The notes beneath the pieces were generated by a model. It worked only from the letters and a program-made list of their open reading frames with translations, ran no database searches and was not told the origin of the DNA. Shown piece after piece: positions 6,552 through 14,370 of a stretch of 17,961 bases of DNA. Within the stretch, counting starts at the first letter, position 1, and each line of letters opens with the position of its first letter. The position numbers and the translations under genes were made by a program. Source of the stretch: DASYRX01 sp036003845 (lineage in GTDB: Bacteria; Gemmatimonadota; Gemmatimonadetes; Gemmatimonadales; Gemmatimonadaceae); the NCBI GenBank assembly GCA_036003845.1, contig DASYRX010000186.1, positions 1 to 17,961 of the forward strand, given 5' to 3'.

Positions 6552-6659
6552 TTCACCGCGGATTAACGCGGACGTACGCGGATACATCGCTGTCACTGAA
6601 TAACAGCGTCGTTTGCTGTCTGAGTTTTTCCGCGTCAATCCGCGTTTATCCGCGGTGAA
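6552..6659. repeat. Large imperfect palindrome of GCGGAT-type units
   Basis: A 31-base left arm (6552-6582) and a 31-base right arm (6629-6659) are near-perfect inverted repeats, differing at about 4 positions. Each arm is itself three 10-base units of the form (A)CGCGGAT(T)A. The 46-nt centre contains a small hairpin, CGCTGT (6588-6593) with ACAGCG (6603-6608). The element fills the gap between two convergent genes and would fold into a long cruciform or RNA stem, so it may act as a two-way terminator. It resembles dispersed REP-like intergenic repeats built from CCGCGGAT words; one copy alone cannot prove it is dispersed. Confidence 0.8.
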
Positions 6660-6671
6660 AAGTTCTTTAGT

Positions 6672-7643
6672 CTACCGGCTTGGAAGCGTATCCGACGGCC
6701 ACGCACCGGACAGGAAAGTGGCAATCGCGGCGAGCGTGCGAGCCGGCTGCTCGTAGTGCGGCCAATGACCCGCGCCATCGATTACAATCAGACGTGCGTT
6801 AGGCTGACCAGTCACCCACTCGCGATTCCCTTCCAGCGGCGTGTTGTCCGCCGCGCCGTGAATCACGAGACGCGGAATCGTCACACGTGGCAAGGAGTCG
6901 CGCCAGTCGAAATCGCCAAGCGTGCGGAACAGGGCACCGAACATCGGCCCGAGCCGCTCCGGCCACTCGTTAGGATAGACGCAAACTTCCGGCGTTAGCC
7001 GCCAGCGCGACGAGTCGGCGAACAGTGCCGGCGAGTCGATCGCACGCTGCGCTCGACAGTGACCCTCGCGATCGTCCGCAAACTCCCCCGCCGCTACGCG
7101 GGCCCTGAGCGACGCGAGCGCGACGGAGTCTGTTCTTCGAACTCGATCGAGACCCATGAGACGACCGTATGGCGTGAATCGCGGTGCGACGGGCGCCAGC
7201 TGCACCAGACGCGTGACTCGATCCGGATTTCGCATCGCGTACACGAACGTCTCCATGCCACCACCCGACCAACCAATGATCGCGACCCGCTCGGCGCCTA
7301 CCGCGCGGCGCACTGTCTCCAGATCTCCCAAAAGCAGGTCGAACGACACGCGCTCGGGTGGGACCGAATCGGAGCGGCCACGCCCGCGCGGATCGTAGGT
7401 CACGATGCGACGACCACGCGCGAGGCTGTCGAATGCGGATCCGTGGAAAAGGGCGAACGGCGCAATGACCGTCTCGTCCCCCTCGCCGGCAACGCGGTAG
7501 TACAGTCGTACGCTGTCTGGAGTGACTGCGTAGTCCTCGCGAATTGTCAGCGGCCGCGAGTCGCTCGTCGCGCATGCGAGGAACCCACAAGCGAGGACAA
7601 GGTAGGCGACAGGTGAGCTTCGTGTGTGCGATGCGTCAAACAT
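6672..7643 (-). CDS. Alpha/beta-hydrolase lipoprotein (proline iminopeptidase-like)
   Basis: A 323-residue exported serine hydrolase. The N-terminal hydrophobic segment VAYLVLACGFLAC offers Cys24 (FLAC) or Cys19 as the lipid site. The fold is shown by VRLYYRVAGEGDETVIAPFA, TYDPRGRGRSDS, the nucleophile elbow IGWSGGG with Ser126, LVIHGAADNT with Asp266, and GAGHWPHYEQP with His293, a complete triad. Asp-Pro-Arg-Gly-Arg-Gly-Arg-Ser after strand 4 is common in proline iminopeptidase and haloalkane-type relatives, but the substrate is not predictable. The ATG at 7643 has only a weak ribosome site. It lies 66 nt downstream of the 7710-8240 gene on the same strand and may share its transcript. It faces the M20-like gene across the palindrome. 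Confidence 0.88.
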   Translation of the reverse strand: MFDASHTRSSPVAYLVLACGFLACATSDSRPLTIREDYAVTPDSVRLYYRVAGEGDETVIAPFALFHGSAFDSLARGRRIVTYDPRGRGRSDSVPPERVSFDLLLGDLETVRRAVGAERVAIIGWSGGGMETFVYAMRNPDRVTRLVQLAPVAPRFTPYGRLMGLDRVRRTDSVALASLRARVAAGEFADDREGHCRAQRAIDSPALFADSSRWRLTPEVCVYPNEWPERLGPMFGALFRTLGDFDWRDSLPRVTIPRLVIHGAADNTPLEGNREWVTGQPNARLIVIDGAGHWPHYEQPARTLAAIATFLSGAWPSDTLPSR

Positions 7644-7709
7644 GGTCCACGAGACTCGTTACGAGGAGGTCAAACTGCCTAACGCGGCAAGTCTGCCAAT
7701 ACTAAACGC

Positions 7710-8240
7710 TTAGTTCCTCGAGTACAACGTTCTCGTTGTGGAGGTAGGACCGCCGAGCACACCTACGTACGTCGTCTCGACGACGAGCGACCCCGCCGAG
7801 TCCAGCGAAAGCGCCCGACGCACTTCGCTCGTCATCAGCGCGCCTGTATCCGGGTTCCTGAAGCGTTGCGTCGTGCTGATGACTAGTCTGTTGCCGTCCC
7901 ATATCGCTCGCGAGAGTTGCTCGCGATCCCCATGGCCCGTGTTTATCCACTGTTTGCTCTCGGCACCAGTCAGCGGATACACGAACGTCCACATCGGCTG
8001 TATGTCGCTGGCCGCGTAAGGTGTGTACTCCAGCGTCAACGTGTTCGCGTCCTGAGTGATCGCGATTTCGGAGGCCCAGCCGCTTCCCATAGTTGCCGGC
8101 GCACGAGCCCCCGGGGGCTGCGTCGCGGGCGCAACGTTAGGCACGACCTTCCACGTCCCAGCGAAAGTGGGCGTGGCCTGCGCCTCCGCGACGCTGCCGA
8201 GCAGCACAGCCGCACCAGAAACGACAATGAACCGCTTCAT
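7710..8240 (-). CDS. Exported protein of unknown function
   Basis: A 176-residue protein with a clear cleavable signal (MKRFIVVSGAAVLLGSVAEA, cut before or near QATP). The mature chain starts TFAGTWKVVPN, then has a Pro/Ala-rich stretch (APATQPPGARAPATMGSGW). A run of likely beta strands follows: SEIAITQDANTLTLEYTPY, REQLSRAIWDGNRLVISTTQ, ALSLDSAGSLVVETTYVG. The pattern FxGTWK plus alternating strands with an LxLEYTP motif resembles small secreted lipocalin-like or beta-barrel domains, but I cannot name a family. The start at 8240 is supported by AGAGGTG about 8 nt upstream. It is divergent from the sulfatase gene across a 71-bp spacer. A weak TTAGAC-N16-TATGAG pair in that spacer could be its promoter. 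Confidence 0.72.
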   Translation of the reverse strand: MKRFIVVSGAAVLLGSVAEAQATPTFAGTWKVVPNVAPATQPPGARAPATMGSGWASEIAITQDANTLTLEYTPYAASDIQPMWTFVYPLTGAESKQWINTGHGDREQLSRAIWDGNRLVISTTQRFRNPDTGALMTSEVRRALSLDSAGSLVVETTYVGVLGGPTSTTRTLYSRN

Positions 8241-8311
8241 CGCTGTCTCACCTCTTGCCGTGCGAGCGAGAACTCATAGTCTCAGCGCAACAACGTCTAA
8301 CCGAATCGGAA

Positions 8312-9727
8312 ATGCCAAAGCCGCATTGCAACTTGCTCATCGTGTGTCTCGTGCTCCCGCAGATTCTTGCGTCGTGCAACGCTTCGCGACAGGGGGTAGA
8401 AGAGCCGGCGACAGTTCCACTGGATCGGCCGCCCAACATCATCCTGATGTTTGCCGACAACCTCGGCGTCGGTGAGATCGGCATCTACGGCGGAGACCGC
8501 GGCGTCCCCACACGGAGAATCGACGCGCTCTCTCGCGAAGGCATTCGCCTCACAAACTTCAACACGGAGTTTTTCTGCACGCCGTCACGCGCCGCGATTC
8601 TCACTGGCCGACACGGCATTCGCTCCGGAACCAACGCCTATCCACGCGAGTGGGGGGGCCTAACGCAATGGGAAATCACGCTCGCCGAGCTGCTCGCGCC
8701 GCGTGGTTACACGAGTGTGCTCTATGGCAAGTGGCACCTCGGTGACAGAGAGGGCCGCTACCCGACGGATCAGGGATTCGAGGAGTGGTACGGCATTCCG
8801 CTCTCGAGCAACGAGTCGCAGCAGAGCACAACTGGCGAAACGCCATACATCTGGGAGGGAAAGCGCGGCGAGCTGTCGCGGCACGTGAAGGTCTTCAATC
8901 TCGATACGCGACGCACGATGGACAGAGAAGTGACGGAGCACGCAGTCGCTTTCATGAAGAGGAACGCGCGCGGTCCAAAGCCGTTTTTTCTGTATCTGCC
9001 GCTCACGCAGGTCCACTTCCCCACGCTGCCGCATCCGCACTTCGTCGACACAACGGGCGCGGGTGACATCGGCGACGCGGTATTCGAAATGGATTACAAC
9101 GTCGGCGTCATACTCGATGCCGTCGCGCGACTCGGAATCGAGAAGAACACGATCGTGATCTGGACGACTGATGGTGGTGCGGAGGCTCGTCGGCCATGGC
9201 GCGGAACATCAGGGCCCTGGCGCGGCTTCTACCGAACCGCGCTGGAAGGTGGACTGCGCACGCCGTTCATGATGCGTTGGCCGGGTCGCATTCCGGCCGG
9301 TCAGGTATCCAATGAGATCGTGCACGAGGTCGACATTTTCACGACCCTCGCGGCGGCCGCCGGCGTCGCCGTGCCTAACGAGCGCGCGATCGACGGCGTG
9401 AACCAGCTCCCCTTTTTCGAAGGGAAGCAGCGCACGTCCGCTCGTACGTGGTTCCCGTTCTTCATGGGCTCCGAGCTGCGCGCTGTGAAATGGCACGACT
9501 GGAAGCTGCATTATGCGTGGCAGGACGATCTCGCGCGTCCGGTCGAGAATGCGATGAAGCTCTTCAACCTTCGGTCGGACCCGAAGGAAGAAACGGACAT
9601 CAAGGATTACAATCCCTGGGTGGAGAGCGCGATTGCGAAGTTGGTGAGCGACTTCCGAGCGACATTCGCCAAGTACCCTGTGATTCCAGTGGGTACGCCG
9701 GATCCTTACACACCTCCCCAGCGTTAG
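8312..9727 (+). CDS. Sulfatase (arylsulfatase-type) lipoprotein
   Basis: A 471-residue type I sulfatase, hydrolysing sulfate esters on the periplasmic side or cell surface. The signal MPKPHCNLLIVCLVLPQILA ends in a cysteine (ASC) fit for lipidation. Family motifs are PPNIILMFADNLGVGEIG, the catalytic signature CTPSRAAILTGRHG with Cys89 (converted to formylglycine in active enzymes of the CxPSR class), YGKWHLGD, and a C-terminal RSDPKEETD segment. The metal-site pairs are unusual: Asp49-Asn50 where Asp-Asp is typical, and Asp287-Gly288 where Asp-Asn is typical. Activity needs a formylglycine-generating enzyme encoded elsewhere. The start at 8312 is chosen because the product then opens with the signal; the open frame from 8255 adds a non-signal extension and overlaps the divergent promoter region. 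Its TAG stop lies inside a CGTTAGG word. Confidence 0.92.
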   Translation: MPKPHCNLLIVCLVLPQILASCNASRQGVEEPATVPLDRPPNIILMFADNLGVGEIGIYGGDRGVPTRRIDALSREGIRLTNFNTEFFCTPSRAAILTGRHGIRSGTNAYPREWGGLTQWEITLAELLAPRGYTSVLYGKWHLGDREGRYPTDQGFEEWYGIPLSSNESQQSTTGETPYIWEGKRGELSRHVKVFNLDTRRTMDREVTEHAVAFMKRNARGPKPFFLYLPLTQVHFPTLPHPHFVDTTGAGDIGDAVFEMDYNVGVILDAVARLGIEKNTIVIWTTDGGAEARRPWRGTSGPWRGFYRTALEGGLRTPFMMRWPGRIPAGQVSNEIVHEVDIFTTLAAAAGVAVPNERAIDGVNQLPFFEGKQRTSARTWFPFFMGSELRAVKWHDWKLHYAWQDDLARPVENAMKLFNLRSDPKEETDIKDYNPWVESAIAKLVSDFRATFAKYPVIPVGTPDPYTPPQR

Positions 9728-10015
9728 GAGTGTCGCGGCCCGCGTCGTTCGCGAGCGATACGAATAGGAAGTCGCCTCGAAGCGGTGGGCGCGTCGCAAT
9801 ATGAAAGCGATCCGCGTTAGGTCGGTCGTGCCACGCCGGAGAAAGCGCTGTAGGGAATGGCCACGGAACCCGTGCGACTCGATCGACGAAGAGTTTCGTG
9901 TAATCGACACGCCGTTCGCTCCAACAGATTAGACCGCAGGCCCGGTCATTGGGAACAAACGCTCGGCGTCGTGGATACACGCGGGAAGCCCGACTCACCC
10001 TGGAGGGCACCATCC
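9728..10015. other. Intergenic region without a supported gene
   Basis: The 288 bases between the sulfatase stop and the beta-propeller lipoprotein start hold one GTTAGG word (9816-9821) and no clear terminator or promoter. Two overlapping open frames on the minus strand run through it into the sulfatase gene. They have no ribosome site or recognisable motif, and I treat them as chance frames of GC-rich DNA. A plus-strand extension of the downstream gene back to 9857 is also open but lacks signal-peptide logic. Confidence 0.5.
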
Positions 10016-11056
10016 GTGAATGCACGCGCGAAAAGCCGTCGAGTCTCAGTGTGCGCGTGCAGTCTCATTTTGCTCGCTGGTTGCAATTGGCTGTCGCTTG
10101 CGAAGAATGCAGTCGCGTATCCCACGCTCAAGCGCGGCGAGGCCTCGAACATCGCCGCCACCGACTCCCTGCTCTACGTGGCGAAGGGCGAAGACGGGCT
10201 TGCGATCGTGGACGCGCGATCAGGCATGGATATCGGCATGCTCGCTCCGCCGACGGGCAGCGAGAGCATCGATGACATCGCTATCGACGGTCCGCTCTTG
10301 TTTGTTCTCGATGCACGAGCGCCTGGCCACGTTAGCGTATTCTCGTTAGGTAATTCCAGACGTCCGCGTCTGGTCGCGGCACCACGCGACGTACCGGTCG
10401 GGCCGTTCTCCGGTGTGTCCGCTGCCGCGGGGCTTTGCGTCGTTTCGGGCGGAACGTCGCTGCTCGAGGCCTTTCGCTACGACACGGCAGGCGCACTCGC
10501 GGGTCCGGTCGCAACAGCGGACCTCGGGCGCGGCCAACCGGACGCGTTGGTCGCTGCGGACGGGCGGCGTGTCTATGTCTCCACGCACTACTGGGGACCC
10601 TACTTCGGCATCGACATCGTGCAGTTCAACTCTGCGGCCGGCGTCCTAAACACGCTTGCGAAGCTCGAGCTGGACGGCGCCGGCTTCACCCGCGGTGGCG
10701 CGAAGCCGGCAAACTTCCCCATCGTGACGGCCACGTTAGGGAGCGACACGCTACTCGTTGCGTTTGCCAAAGGTCTCGGCTTGATCGACACGCGCAATGC
10801 GGCGCAACCCATGGTCCTCCGTATCATCGACGTCGGCGGCAGCGCGGTCAGCGTCGACACTGATGGCTCATCGGCGGCCGTCGCCGTCGCGGCTCCGAAC
10901 CCTTCCCTCGTGATCCTGGACTTTGCCGAGAGCGGTGCACGTATCGTCAGGCGCATTTCACTCCCTCCGGGAACTTTACCGACCGGTGTCGCCTTAACTG
11001 CGGCGATTGTCTCGGTGACGGCGCGCGATCGCGGCGTCCTTGTGTTCCCACGCTGA
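10016..11056 (+). CDS. Beta-propeller-like lipoprotein (LVIVD-type repeats)
   Basis: A 346-residue lipoprotein. The signal (RVSVCACSLILLAGC) puts the lipid on Cys23. The chain then repeats a pattern of the form LLYVAKGEDGLAIVDARSG, LLFVLDARAPGHVSVFSLGN, LCVVSGGTSLLEAFRYDTAG, RRVYVSTHYWGPYFGIDIVQ, TLLVAFAKGLGLIDTRNA, PSLVILDFAES and VSVTARDRGVLVFPR. That is about seven strand-rich repeats, as expected for a beta-propeller of the LVIVD/YVTN kind. Such proteins usually bind partners or polysaccharide rather than catalyse. The start is GTG at 10016, with TGGAGGG 8 nt upstream; the longer open frame from 9857 places 53 unrelated residues before the signal. It is first in a tight run with the spondin (21-nt gap) and DM13 (16-nt gap) genes, so a common surface function is likely. 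The exact partner is unknown. Confidence 0.8.
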   Translation: MNARAKSRRVSVCACSLILLAGCNWLSLAKNAVAYPTLKRGEASNIAATDSLLYVAKGEDGLAIVDARSGMDIGMLAPPTGSESIDDIAIDGPLLFVLDARAPGHVSVFSLGNSRRPRLVAAPRDVPVGPFSGVSAAAGLCVVSGGTSLLEAFRYDTAGALAGPVATADLGRGQPDALVAADGRRVYVSTHYWGPYFGIDIVQFNSAAGVLNTLAKLELDGAGFTRGGAKPANFPIVTATLGSDTLLVAFAKGLGLIDTRNAAQPMVLRIIDVGGSAVSVDTDGSSAAVAVAAPNPSLVILDFAESGARIVRRISLPPGTLPTGVALTAAIVSVTARDRGVLVFPR

Positions 11057-11077
11057 TCAAATGAGGGGTGTGCAAAA

Positions 11078-11791
11078 ATGCGAGTAATGCCGCAGTTATG
11101 GAGCGTTGCCGCGCTGGCGTTGGCCGTTGGCGCATGCGCGAAGGAGCAGACTGACAACACGCCCAAGCAGGACACCGCTACTCCCGCAATGATGGGTTCC
11201 GCGGAATACACGATCGTCCTCAAGAGCAAGTGGACGCCCGTGAATCATCCGTTCGAATACCCCAAGGCCAACCCGCTCACCGGCCCGCACTTCTCGGGAC
11301 TCATCGGGGCCGCGCATAACGAGTCGTACTCGATTTTCCAGGAAGGTGGCCTGCCGACGCCTGGCCTCGAGCGCCTTTCTGAAGAGGGGAAGCACACGCC
11401 GCTCGATGAAGAGATCAAGGCGGCAATCGCCTCGGACAAGGCCGGAATGATCTTCGAGACTGGTGCCTTACGAGACTTCGGTGACTCGCTTGTCACGACG
11501 GTTCGCGTCGATGATGCGCATCCGCTCATCTCACTCGTCGCGATGGTGGCGCCGAGTCCCGACTGGTTCACCGGCGTCGCGAACGTGAATCTCATGGAGA
11601 ACGGCGCGTGGGCAGCGTCACGCACGCTCGACCTGATCGCCTACGACTCTGGAGGCGACGATGGCACGACGTACAAGGCCGCTGATAAAGACAACAATCC
11701 CAAGAAGCCCACGTCCAAAGCTGCGACCCCGCACTTCGTCGTGAACGGCGTGACGGTTCCCGTGGGAAGCGTTACCTTCATTAAGAAGTAG
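11078..11791 (+). CDS. Spondin-N domain lipoprotein
   Basis: A 237-residue lipoprotein (AALALAVGAC, Cys20). After a Thr/Gln-rich linker the domain follows the spondin-N pattern: YTIVLKSKWTPVNHPFEYPK, GPHFSGLIGAAHNESYSIFQ, GLPTPGLERLSEEG, HPLISLVAMVAPSPDWFTGV near residues 150-165, a W-containing segment, and YDSGGDDGTTY. Spondin-N is known from animal extracellular-matrix proteins, where it is a C2-like Ca2+-binding fold, and from a scatter of bacterial secreted proteins. The acidic DSGGDDGTTY loop fits a metal site. GAGGGG lies upstream of the ATG. The gene sits between the propeller lipoprotein and the DM13 gene in a probable operon, which suggests a surface or matrix role. Function in bacteria is not established. 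Confidence 0.87.
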   Translation: MRVMPQLWSVAALALAVGACAKEQTDNTPKQDTATPAMMGSAEYTIVLKSKWTPVNHPFEYPKANPLTGPHFSGLIGAAHNESYSIFQEGGLPTPGLERLSEEGKHTPLDEEIKAAIASDKAGMIFETGALRDFGDSLVTTVRVDDAHPLISLVAMVAPSPDWFTGVANVNLMENGAWAASRTLDLIAYDSGGDDGTTYKAADKDNNPKKPTSKAATPHFVVNGVTVPVGSVTFIKK

Positions 11792-11807
11792 GGAACTTCC
11801 GCTTCTC

Positions 11808-12293
11808 ATGAAACAGCGCACGAAGCTCGTCCTCGCGGCGGGGATCGCAGTTGCCGCGGTCGCGTGGTACTTCTTCCGGCCCGACCGCGCGTTCATAGAC
11901 GCGCGGGTTAGCGAAGCGGCGCCTAACGTGCAGTCGACCGTCCTGCTTGCCGGAGAGTTCCGACCGCGAACGCACGACGGCCGCGGGCTCGCTCAGGTGC
12001 TCGAGCTTCCAGATGGGCAGCGCGTGTTGCGCTTCTCATCCTTCGAGACGCTGAACGGCCCGGACCTGCAGGTCTATCTGCTCGCCGCGCCGGATGTGCG
12101 CGATCGAGCTGGGCTGGAAACTGCGGGCTTTGTAACGCTCGGCGCTCTCAAGGGAAACGTCGGCGACCAGAACTATGTGATTCCGCCCGGCACCGATCTG
12201 TCTCGGTACCGGGCGGTCTCCGTGTGGTGTCGTCGTTTCGGCGTGAACTTCACGACCGCCGAGTTGGCGAGAGGCGGTCAGAAATCCAGCTGA
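11808..12293 (+). CDS. DM13-domain membrane-anchored protein
   Basis: A 161-residue protein with an N-terminal membrane anchor or uncleaved signal (LVLAAGIAVAAVAWYFF, residues 8-24) and a DM13 domain from about residue 45. The domain reads LLAGEFRPRTHDGRGLAQVL, LRFSSFETLNGPDLQVYLLA, LGALKGNVGDQNYVIPPGTD, and VSVWCRRFGVNFTTAEL with the conserved Cys141. DM13 was defined in animal surface proteins and is predicted to take part in redox or electron-transfer chemistry through that Cys. It follows the spondin gene by 16 nt with no terminator, so it is probably translated from the same mRNA, though its own ribosome site is weak. Its stop codon is separated by one base from the stop of the convergent OmpA-like gene. 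Confidence 0.88.
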   Translation: MKQRTKLVLAAGIAVAAVAWYFFRPDRAFIDARVSEAAPNVQSTVLLAGEFRPRTHDGRGLAQVLELPDGQRVLRFSSFETLNGPDLQVYLLAAPDVRDRAGLETAGFVTLGALKGNVGDQNYVIPPGTDLSRYRAVSVWCRRFGVNFTTAELARGGQKSS

Positions 12294-12294
12294 C

Positions 12295-13551
12295 CTACTG
12301 CTTCACAATCTCCACGCGACGGTTCTGCGCACGTCCCACCGCCGTCGCGTTAGGCACCGACGGCTTCGTGTCGCCGAATCCCTTTGTCGACATGCGATCG
12401 GCCGCGATGCCGAAGTCGGCGACGAGCGCGGCTTTGACAGCCGCCGCCCGCGCATCGCTCAGCGTTAGGTTGCTGGCAGCGGCGCCGACGTTGTCCGTAT
12501 GGCCTTCGATCAGGATCTTAAGATCGCCGTGCTCCTTCATCGTCGCCGCGATCTCCTTGAGCACCGGACGCGATTCAGGCTGCAGCTCGGCTTTACCGGT
12601 CGCGAAGAGGATTCCTTGCGTCGCCCAACGTCCCTTTGACGCGAGGGCGTCGTACAGCACGTCAGTTTCGCTTTCAGCGACTCGGATACTCGTGATGAAG
12701 ACAGCCATGTTGTCTTCCGGTGACCCGAAAACGTGCGTCAGAATCACGGAATCTCGGCGGAACTTGAATTCCGGGATGTTGAACATGCGCCGCTCGTTCA
12801 CGTACATCTTGAAGTAGCCGCTGTCCATGAGAATTCGGACGTGCGCCAGCTTCCCCATAAACTGGGGTCGCATTGCTTCCGGCATGTTGACGGTTTGGTT
12901 CTTGTCGCCGCCAATGACCACGACGCCGTTGGGGTGCCAGTGGATCTCGGCGGATTCGGCGCCGCGGTCTCGCTCCGGGCCGCCTTCGACTGAGAAAACC
13001 TCGTAGCCGCAGCAAGGTTCGGGGGGCGCGATGACGTCAATCTCGAGTGTGAAGCGCTGAGGCAGCTGTTTGCCCACCGGGATGCGGAATTCCGACCGGT
13101 CCGTCGCGCGGAGCACTTTGATGCCGTCCCGCTCCACGACATCCATCTGGCCGGCGACGAATTTGAGCCCGCGCGCGAAGTTTCCGACTTTGTCTTCGGA
13201 GAAATCGGTATAGAAGATCACCTTGTTGCCGGGGACGAAGTCGTAGTTGTCCCAGACTTTGGGGTTTGCGGGAGCAGCCTCATTCCCGCTCGATGCGCCC
13301 GCGTTGCTCGCCCCCGCGGCTGGTGCAGCCTTGGCCGAGTCTCCGGCGGATTTTGCTTTCGCGCTGTCGGCGGCGGCCTTAGCGTTCGCGCTGTCAGCTG
13401 AGGCCTTCTTTGTCGCCTCTTCCAGTTTCTTCTTGGCAGCTTCCTCGGCTTTCTTCTTTAGCGATCCGAGTTGGGGTGCAGCTGTCGCGGGGAGGGAGAC
13501 CGCGAGCGCGGCCAGCATGAGTATCGTACGGGACCATCGAGGACTTCGCAT
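12295..13551 (-). CDS. OmpA-C (peptidoglycan-binding) outer-membrane protein
   Basis: A 418-residue exported protein in three parts. (1) A signal peptide (TILMLAALAVSLPATAA), then a Lys/Glu/Ala-rich low-complexity coiled stretch (SLKKKAEEAAKKKLEEATKK and repeated ADSAKA units) to residue ~95. (2) A middle beta-rich domain, about 100-300, with VIFYTDFSEDKVGNFARGLK, RFTLEIDVIAPPEPCCGYEV and VRILMDSGYFKMYVNERRMF, like concanavalin/LamG-type jelly rolls. (3) An OmpA-C domain with GILFATGKAELQPES, IEGHTDN (Asp353) and GRAQNRRVEI, the residues that hold diaminopimelate of peptidoglycan. AGGAGG a few bases before the ATG at 13551 fixes the start; an ATG at 13581 has none. It probably tethers an outer-membrane ligand-binding domain to the cell wall. 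There is no outer-membrane beta-barrel in it. The spacer to 13782 holds no further gene. Confidence 0.87.
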   Translation of the reverse strand: MRSPRWSRTILMLAALAVSLPATAAPQLGSLKKKAEEAAKKKLEEATKKASADSANAKAAADSAKAKSAGDSAKAAPAAGASNAGASSGNEAAPANPKVWDNYDFVPGNKVIFYTDFSEDKVGNFARGLKFVAGQMDVVERDGIKVLRATDRSEFRIPVGKQLPQRFTLEIDVIAPPEPCCGYEVFSVEGGPERDRGAESAEIHWHPNGVVVIGGDKNQTVNMPEAMRPQFMGKLAHVRILMDSGYFKMYVNERRMFNIPEFKFRRDSVILTHVFGSPEDNMAVFITSIRVAESETDVLYDALASKGRWATQGILFATGKAELQPESRPVLKEIAATMKEHGDLKILIEGHTDNVGAAASNLTLSDARAAAVKAALVADFGIAADRMSTKGFGDTKPSVPNATAVGRAQNRRVEIVKQ

Positions 13552-13782
13552 TGCATCCTCCTGAGTGTTGTCCCACGGCAAGGCTGTAGCGATCTGGCAA
13601 GTCCTGTAGGCAGGGCCAATTTAGGCGCGCGATCACGGTTGCGCGAACAGCACGGAGCTGGCGAGAGTGCGCGACGGGCGTTCCCGGGAGCCGGCCAGCG
13701 AATGCATTTTGGTACCGATCGATAATGGGGCGGAGGCGTACCTAACGAATGCGGGCGGACTTCCACCTCTCGGAGGAGTACC

Positions 13783-14337
13783 GTGGACGCAAAACAGAGC
13801 CGCGCTATTCTCGAAGCCTACAAGAAGGTCGTCGAGGCGTCGTGGCCGCAGATGCATCCAAACATTCAGGCACGATCCGCTCGATGGGAGTTTGCCACCA
13901 AGGAGGAGCTGAGCCGCGAGCTCGCTGGCTACCTCGCGGAGGCGTCGAAGGATCAATGGCCCGTGCGCATTTTCTGGAAGCTGGCTCCGGAGTTCACGTT
14001 CGGCGGTTGCAACGAACACTTCTCGCGCGATGCCGGTGGTCCGACGGCAGAACTGATCGGCATGACTGATCTCAATCGGCGTCTTCCGTGGCGCATGCAG
14101 GCCGCGAAGTACCGCGCGGACGATCAGCGTGTCTTCGATAGCGGAGAGGCGGATCTCGACATCGTCGAGCGCCAGCAATCATCGACGGGCGGAATAACGT
14201 GGGTGCGGGCGGGCAAGGCGCCAATTCGTACGGCGGACGGCAAGATCCTGGGAATTCTGGGCATGTACGAGATTCTCGACGCCGATACGGGGCGGCGCTT
14301 GCATGGGGAACAACGCAGCAAGAAGGCTCGCGAGTGA
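13783..14337 (+). CDS. Single PAS-domain protein
   Basis: A 184-residue cytoplasmic protein without signal or membrane segment. An N-terminal helical region (AILEAYKKVVEASWPQMHPN) precedes one PAS domain at about residues 60-170. It reads VRIFWKLAPEFTFGGCNEHF, ELIGMTDLNRRLPW, KYRADDQRVFDSGEADLDIV and TWVRAGKAPIRTADGKILGI, ending in LGMYEI. It ends just after the domain in a basic tail. PAS domains sense small molecules, redox state or light, but nothing shows the cofactor here. No kinase, GGDEF or DNA-binding output is attached, so it may work in trans. The start is GTG at 13783, fixed by GGAGG 6 nt upstream. The upstream spacer has a GATAAT-like word (13720s) but no matched -35. A serine hydrolase follows after 33 nt. 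Confidence 0.85.
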   Translation: MDAKQSRAILEAYKKVVEASWPQMHPNIQARSARWEFATKEELSRELAGYLAEASKDQWPVRIFWKLAPEFTFGGCNEHFSRDAGGPTAELIGMTDLNRRLPWRMQAAKYRADDQRVFDSGEADLDIVERQQSSTGGITWVRAGKAPIRTADGKILGILGMYEILDADTGRRLHGEQRSKKARE

Positions 14338-14370
14338 CGAGACCGCGAGCACTTACCTAACGAGCTTCTC

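Noticed and set aside
9600..10025. Minus-strand open frame covering the sulfatase 3' end and the following spacer
   Set aside because: It has no signal, motif or ribosome site, and most of it overlaps the well-supported sulfatase gene. I keep it only as an intergenic note.
10600..11229. A 209-residue minus-strand open frame
   Set aside because: It overlaps the propeller and spondin genes on the opposite strand and has no ribosome site or motif.
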